DNA of 64,000 bases from Paracoccus tegillarcae. GTDB taxonomy: Bacteria > Pseudomonadota > Alphaproteobacteria > Rhodobacterales > Rhodobacteraceae. This document shows positions 60,591-64,000 of the stretch, one piece after another. Positions within the stretch are counted from its first letter, which is position 1. Each line of letters opens with the position of its first letter. The position numbers were made by a program, and so were the translations under genes. The stretch is from NCBI RefSeq assembly GCF_002847305.1, contig NZ_CP025408.1, forward strand, positions 3,059,001 through 3,123,000, read 5' to 3'. The notes below the pieces were generated by a model. It was given only the letters and a program-made list of their open reading frames with translations. It was not told the DNA's origin and searched no databases.

Positions 60591-63422
60591 ATGAGCTTCG
60601 GCAAAGGCCACAACCTGCATCTGATCGACGGCTCGGCCTTTATTTTCCGCGCCTATCACGCGCTGCCACCGCTGACGCGCAAATCCGACGGTCTGCCGAT
60701 CGGCGCGGTTGCGGGCTTTTGCAACATGCTGTGGAAATACGTCACCGACGAAAAGGGCAGCGATGCGCCCACCCATGCGGCGGTGATCTTTGACCATTCC
60801 TCGAAGACGTTTCGCAACGACATCTATCCAGAATACAAGGCCAACCGCCCGGAACTGCCCGAGGATCTGCGCCCGCAGTTCCCACTGACCCGCGAGGCGA
60901 CGCGCGCCTTCAACATCGCCTGCATCGAGACCGAGGGCTACGAGGCCGATGACATCATCGCCGCGCTGTCTTGCAAGGCACGCGATGCGGGTGGTCGCGT
61001 GACCATCATCAGCAGTGACAAGGATCTGATGCAGCTTGTGGGTGGCGGCGTCGAAATGCTGGACCCGATCAAGGGCAAGCCCATCGGTCCCGAAGAGGTC
61101 GAGGAAAAGTTCGGCGTGGGCCCCGAACGGGTCATCGACGTGCAGGCGCTGGCCGGCGATTCGGTCGATAACGTGCCCGGCGCACCGGGCATCGGGATCA
61201 AGACAGCGGCGCTTTTGATCAACGAATATGGTGATCTGGAAAACCTGCTGGCCAATGCCGAACAGATCAAACAGCCCAAGCGTCGTCAGACGCTGATCGA
61301 CAATGCGGACCTGATCCGCATCTCGAAGAGCCTGGTTACATTGGATTGCGACACGCCGCTGGATTTCACGCTGGAAAGCCTCGAGGTCAGGGACCCCGAT
61401 GCCGAGGCACTGTTGGGCTTTCTGGCGCAGATGGAATTTCGCACGCTGACAGGGCGCGTGGCGGAAAAGCTGGGCGCCGAGGCCCCGGTGATCAGCGCAA
61501 CGCCGGTGGCGCCCTCGGCGGGCGGTGCAGGCTCAGCGCCTGCGGGCGCGCCTGATTTCCCACAGATCGACCGCGCGGCGTATCAGACGATCAGCGATGC
61601 CGAGACGCTGGCGGCCTGGATCGATGATATTCGCGAAGTTGGTTATGTGGCCATCGACACTGAAACCACCAGCCTTGACGAGATGCAGGCCGAGTTGGTC
61701 GGCATTTCGCTCGCCACGCGGCCCGGCCATGCCGCCTATATCCCGCTGGCGCATGTGGCGGGCGAGGCGGATCTGTTCGGCGGTGGCGCGCTGGTCGAGG
61801 GGCAGATGGATGCCGAGGCGGTGCTGGCCGCGCTTAAGCCGGTGCTGGAAGACGATGCGATCCTGAAGATCCTGCACAACGCCAAATACGACTACAAAAT
61901 CCTGGCCCGGCAGCTTCGCGATCGGGGTGGCATCCATCTGTCACCCGTCGATGACACGATGCTGATGTCCTATGCGCTTTACGCGGGTGCACATAATCAC
62001 GGCATGGATGAGTTGGCGCAGAACTATCTGGATCACAAGCCGCAGCCGATCAAGGATCTGATCGGCTCGGGCAAATCCCAGATCAGCTTTGCGCAGGTGC
62101 CCGTGGCAGAGGCCGCAGGTTATGCCGCCGAAGATGCCGATGTGACGCTGCGGCTGTGGGAGGTGTTTCGCCCAAGGTTGATGTCGCAGGCAGTCACCAC
62201 CGCCTATCAGACGCTGGAACGCCCGATGATCCCCGTTCTGGCGGCGATGGAGCGAGAGGGCATTCTGATCGACCCGCAGCATCTGTCGCGCATGTCGGGT
62301 GCGTTTGCCCAGAAAATGGCGCAGTTCGAGGATGAAGCACAGGAACTGGCAGGCACCAAGTTCAACCTTGGCAGCCCCAAGCAGTTGGGTGAGATCCTGT
62401 TTGAGCAGATGGGATTGCAGGGCGGGGCCAAGGGCAAGTCCGGGGCCTATTCCACCAGCGCCGACGTGCTGGAGGATCTGGCAGCCGAAGGACACAATCT
62501 GCCTGCCCGCGTGCTGGACTGGCGGCAATTGTCCAAGCTGAAATCGACCTACACGGATGCGCTGCAAACCCATGTGAACCCCGATACCGGGCGGGTCCAT
62601 ACCAGCTATTCCATCACCGGTGCGCAAACCGGGCGGCTGGCCAGCACCGATCCGAACCTGCAAAACATCCCCGTGCGCAGCGAGGAAGGCCGCCGGATCC
62701 GCGAGGCGTTCATCGCGGCGCCCGGCAAAAAGCTGGTCAGCCTCGATTATAGCCAGATCGAGCTGCGCATTCTTGCCCATGTCGCAGACATCACGACGCT
62801 CAGGCAAGCGTTCAAGGACGGCATCGACATTCACGCCATGACCGCCAGCGAAATGTTCGGCGTGCCGGTCGAAGGCATGGATCCTATGATCCGCCGTCAG
62901 GCAAAAGCCATCAATTTCGGCGTGATCTATGGCATCTCGGGCTTTGGCCTGTCGCGCAATCTGCGCATTCCGCGCGCCGAGGCGCAGGCCTTTATCGACA
63001 CCTATTTCGAACGCTTTCCCGGCATTCGTGAATATATGGACAAGACTGTGGGCGACGCCAAACGCGACGGTTTCGTGCGCACCCTCTTCGGGCGGCGCAT
63101 CAACACACCCAATATCGATGCCAAGGGACCGGCGGCGGGTGGTGCCAAGCGCGCGGCGATCAATGCGCCAATTCAGGGGGCCGCGGCAGATATCATCCGC
63201 CGCGCGATGATCCGGATGCCAGAGGCGATCAACGGTCTGCCTGCCAAGATGCTGCTGCAGGTCCATGATGAACTGGTCTTCGAGGTGCGCGAGGATGCTG
63301 TCGACGATCTGATCATGGCGGCGCGCGCGGTGATGGAAAACGCGGCCGAGCCGGCGGTAAAACTGTCTGTTCCGCTGGTGGTCGATGCTGGCGTGGGGGA
63401 CAACTGGGCGGAGGCGCATTGA
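60591..63422 (+). CDS. polA: DNA polymerase I
   Basis: The 943-residue enzyme has a 5'-3' exonuclease domain (about 1-295; IDGSAFIFRAYHA, GDSVDNVPGAPGIG), an intact 3'-5' exonuclease (about 325-525; IDTETTSLDEM with Asp/Glu, YAAEDADVTLRL) and the family A polymerase (about 560-943). Polymerase motifs are A (LVSLDYSQIELRIL), B (RRQAKAINFGVIYGISGFGLS) and C (LQVHDELVFEV). It acts in Okazaki fragment maturation and repair. The ATG at 60591 follows GAAGGACCAG. Its stop overlaps the CDF start. Confidence 0.97.
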   Translation: MSFGKGHNLHLIDGSAFIFRAYHALPPLTRKSDGLPIGAVAGFCNMLWKYVTDEKGSDAPTHAAVIFDHSSKTFRNDIYPEYKANRPELPEDLRPQFPLTREATRAFNIACIETEGYEADDIIAALSCKARDAGGRVTIISSDKDLMQLVGGGVEMLDPIKGKPIGPEEVEEKFGVGPERVIDVQALAGDSVDNVPGAPGIGIKTAALLINEYGDLENLLANAEQIKQPKRRQTLIDNADLIRISKSLVTLDCDTPLDFTLESLEVRDPDAEALLGFLAQMEFRTLTGRVAEKLGAEAPVISATPVAPSAGGAGSAPAGAPDFPQIDRAAYQTISDAETLAAWIDDIREVGYVAIDTETTSLDEMQAELVGISLATRPGHAAYIPLAHVAGEADLFGGGALVEGQMDAEAVLAALKPVLEDDAILKILHNAKYDYKILARQLRDRGGIHLSPVDDTMLMSYALYAGAHNHGMDELAQNYLDHKPQPIKDLIGSGKSQISFAQVPVAEAAGYAAEDADVTLRLWEVFRPRLMSQAVTTAYQTLERPMIPVLAAMEREGILIDPQHLSRMSGAFAQKMAQFEDEAQELAGTKFNLGSPKQLGEILFEQMGLQGGAKGKSGAYSTSADVLEDLAAEGHNLPARVLDWRQLSKLKSTYTDALQTHVNPDTGRVHTSYSITGAQTGRLASTDPNLQNIPVRSEEGRRIREAFIAAPGKKLVSLDYSQIELRILAHVADITTLRQAFKDGIDIHAMTASEMFGVPVEGMDPMIRRQAKAINFGVIYGISGFGLSRNLRIPRAEAQAFIDTYFERFPGIREYMDKTVGDAKRDGFVRTLFGRRINTPNIDAKGPAAGGAKRAAINAPIQGAAADIIRRAMIRMPEAINGLPAKMLLQVHDELVFEVREDAVDDLIMAARAVMENAAEPAVKLSVPLVVDAGVGDNWAEAH

Positions 63423-64000
63423 TGGGCGCTCAGCACGATCACGGACATCAGGGCCACAGCCACGCAGTGCCCACCAGCGACCGTGCGATCCTGTGGGCCG
63501 TGGTGGTCAATCTGGCGCTGACGGTTGCGCAGATTGTCGGCGGTTATATCGCGGATTCGACCGCGCTGATCGCGGATGGCGTCCACAACCTTTCTGATGC
63601 GCTGGCGCTGGTGCTCGCCTTCGGCGCGCGGCGGCTGGCCCGTCGTCCGGCGACGCCTGATTTCAGCTTTGGCTGGGGCCGGGCTGAAATAGTGGCGGCC
63701 TTCGTGAATTTCCTGGCGCTGATCGCCGTCTCGATCTGGCTGATGATCGAGGCATTTGGCCGGTTGACCGATCCCCCCGAGGTCGCGGGTGGGTTGGTGA
63801 TGGGATTGGCCAGTTTCGCGCTGCTTGTCGATCTGGCGACCGCCGCGCTGGTCTATCGTTCTGCCAGGGAAAGCGTGAACATCCGTGCGGCCTTCTTGCA
63901 CAATCTGGCCGATGCCGGGGTGTCGGTCGCGGTTATTGTCGGCGGCGCGCTGATCTGGGCCTTTGGCTGGTATCTGGCCGATCCGGTCCTGACGATTCTG
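63422..64000 (+). CDS. Cation diffusion facilitator, ZitB/CzcD-like (3' part cut by window edge)
   Basis: The first 193 codons begin with a His-rich cytosolic stretch (QHDHGHQGHSHAV) and at least five TM helices. Metal-site sequences are LIADGVHNLSDALALVL in TM2 and FLHNLADAGVSVAVIVGG in TM5, with His and Asp in the HNLSDA and HNLADA forms typical of zinc transporters. It exports Zn2+ or other divalent ions. The ATG overlaps the polA stop (TGATG). The C-terminal cytoplasmic domain is outside the window. Confidence 0.9.
   Translation, partial: MGAQHDHGHQGHSHAVPTSDRAILWAVVVNLALTVAQIVGGYIADSTALIADGVHNLSDALALVLAFGARRLARRPATPDFSFGWGRAEIVAAFVNFLALIAVSIWLMIEAFGRLTDPPEVAGGLVMGLASFALLVDLATAALVYRSARESVNIRAAFLHNLADAGVSVAVIVGGALIWAFGWYLADPVLTIL

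Noticed and set aside
1..64000. tRNA, rRNA, CRISPR, insertion sequence or prophage
   Set aside because: I checked all intergenic gaps by eye. None shows a cloverleaf with a T-loop, direct-repeat arrays, transposase-like genes or phage genes. A covariance-model scan would be needed to exclude small RNAs.

Overview
The window is one 64-kb stretch of high-GC chromosome from an alphaproteobacterium, most probably a Rhodobacteraceae member close to Paracoccus or Rhodobacter. The evidence is the gene content: a HemA-type 5-aminolevulinate synthase with Lys248, an FNR-type box upstream of hemA, a GapR/DUF2312 nucleoid protein, a CarD regulator, a TAXI-type TRAP transporter, a fused IspDF, a zf-CHCC homologue of complex I subunit NDUFS6, and a CP4-like class II EPSP synthase. 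About 66 protein genes are supported, two of them cut by the window edges. I found no rRNA, tRNA, CRISPR array, prophage or insertion sequence.

Layout. 1-4.7 kb: a HAD nucleotidase (cut), a GntR regulator operon with an AlkA-like glycosylase, an esterase, a CMD-family protein and a class III aminotransferase. 4.8-9.2 kb: a TAXI-TRAP uptake operon ending in a universal stress protein. 9.3-13.7 kb: moaA, a lipoprotein, an AlkD-like repair protein, aroA, a small membrane protein and gapR. 13.8-18.8 kb: a periplasmic cassette of imelysin, di-heme oxidoreductase, imelysin and DUF1513 protein, probably linked to iron. 18.8-25.5 kb: a CAP-domain protein, a YmdB phosphodiesterase, two SLC13-type permeases, a DUF1127 protein and an ArsR/AHSA1 pair. 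25.6-33.1 kb: yebC, queF, an M20 dipeptidase, hemA, a RodZ-like protein, a lysophospholipase-like hydrolase, an SCP2 protein and a TPR protein. 33.1-38.3 kb: a Suv3-like helicase, SnoaL-like protein, S4 protein, fdxA, carD and a 67-residue protein. 38.5-45.6 kb: a MocR regulator, Mn-pyrophosphatase, a HAD hydrolase, a VOC protein, a MaoC hydratase behind an exact PhaR-type site, ribF, a YcgN-like protein and threonine aldolase. 45.6-51.3 kb (minus strand): purL-ispDF-pgpA-cinA as one overlapping operon, and a cytochrome b561-YceI fusion. 51.4-53.6 kb: fabD-fabG-acpP. 53.7-57.9 kb: an RTX metallopeptidase, a sulfotransferase and a GT14-type glycosyltransferase. 58-64 kb: a HIT protein, zinT behind a Zur-like box, a YadG-like ATPase, the NDUFS6 homologue, polA and a cation-diffusion transporter (cut).

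Most of the window is ordinary core genome. The less ordinary signals are a family of REP-like elements (three intergenic copies, two of which bracket queF in inverted orientation, plus a 21/22-identical copy of its core translated inside ispDF), three well-placed operators (FNR, PhaR, Zur-like), the imelysin cassette, and the secretion/surface cluster that follows acpP where fabF would be expected. I did not find a convincing wholly new defence or mobile system.
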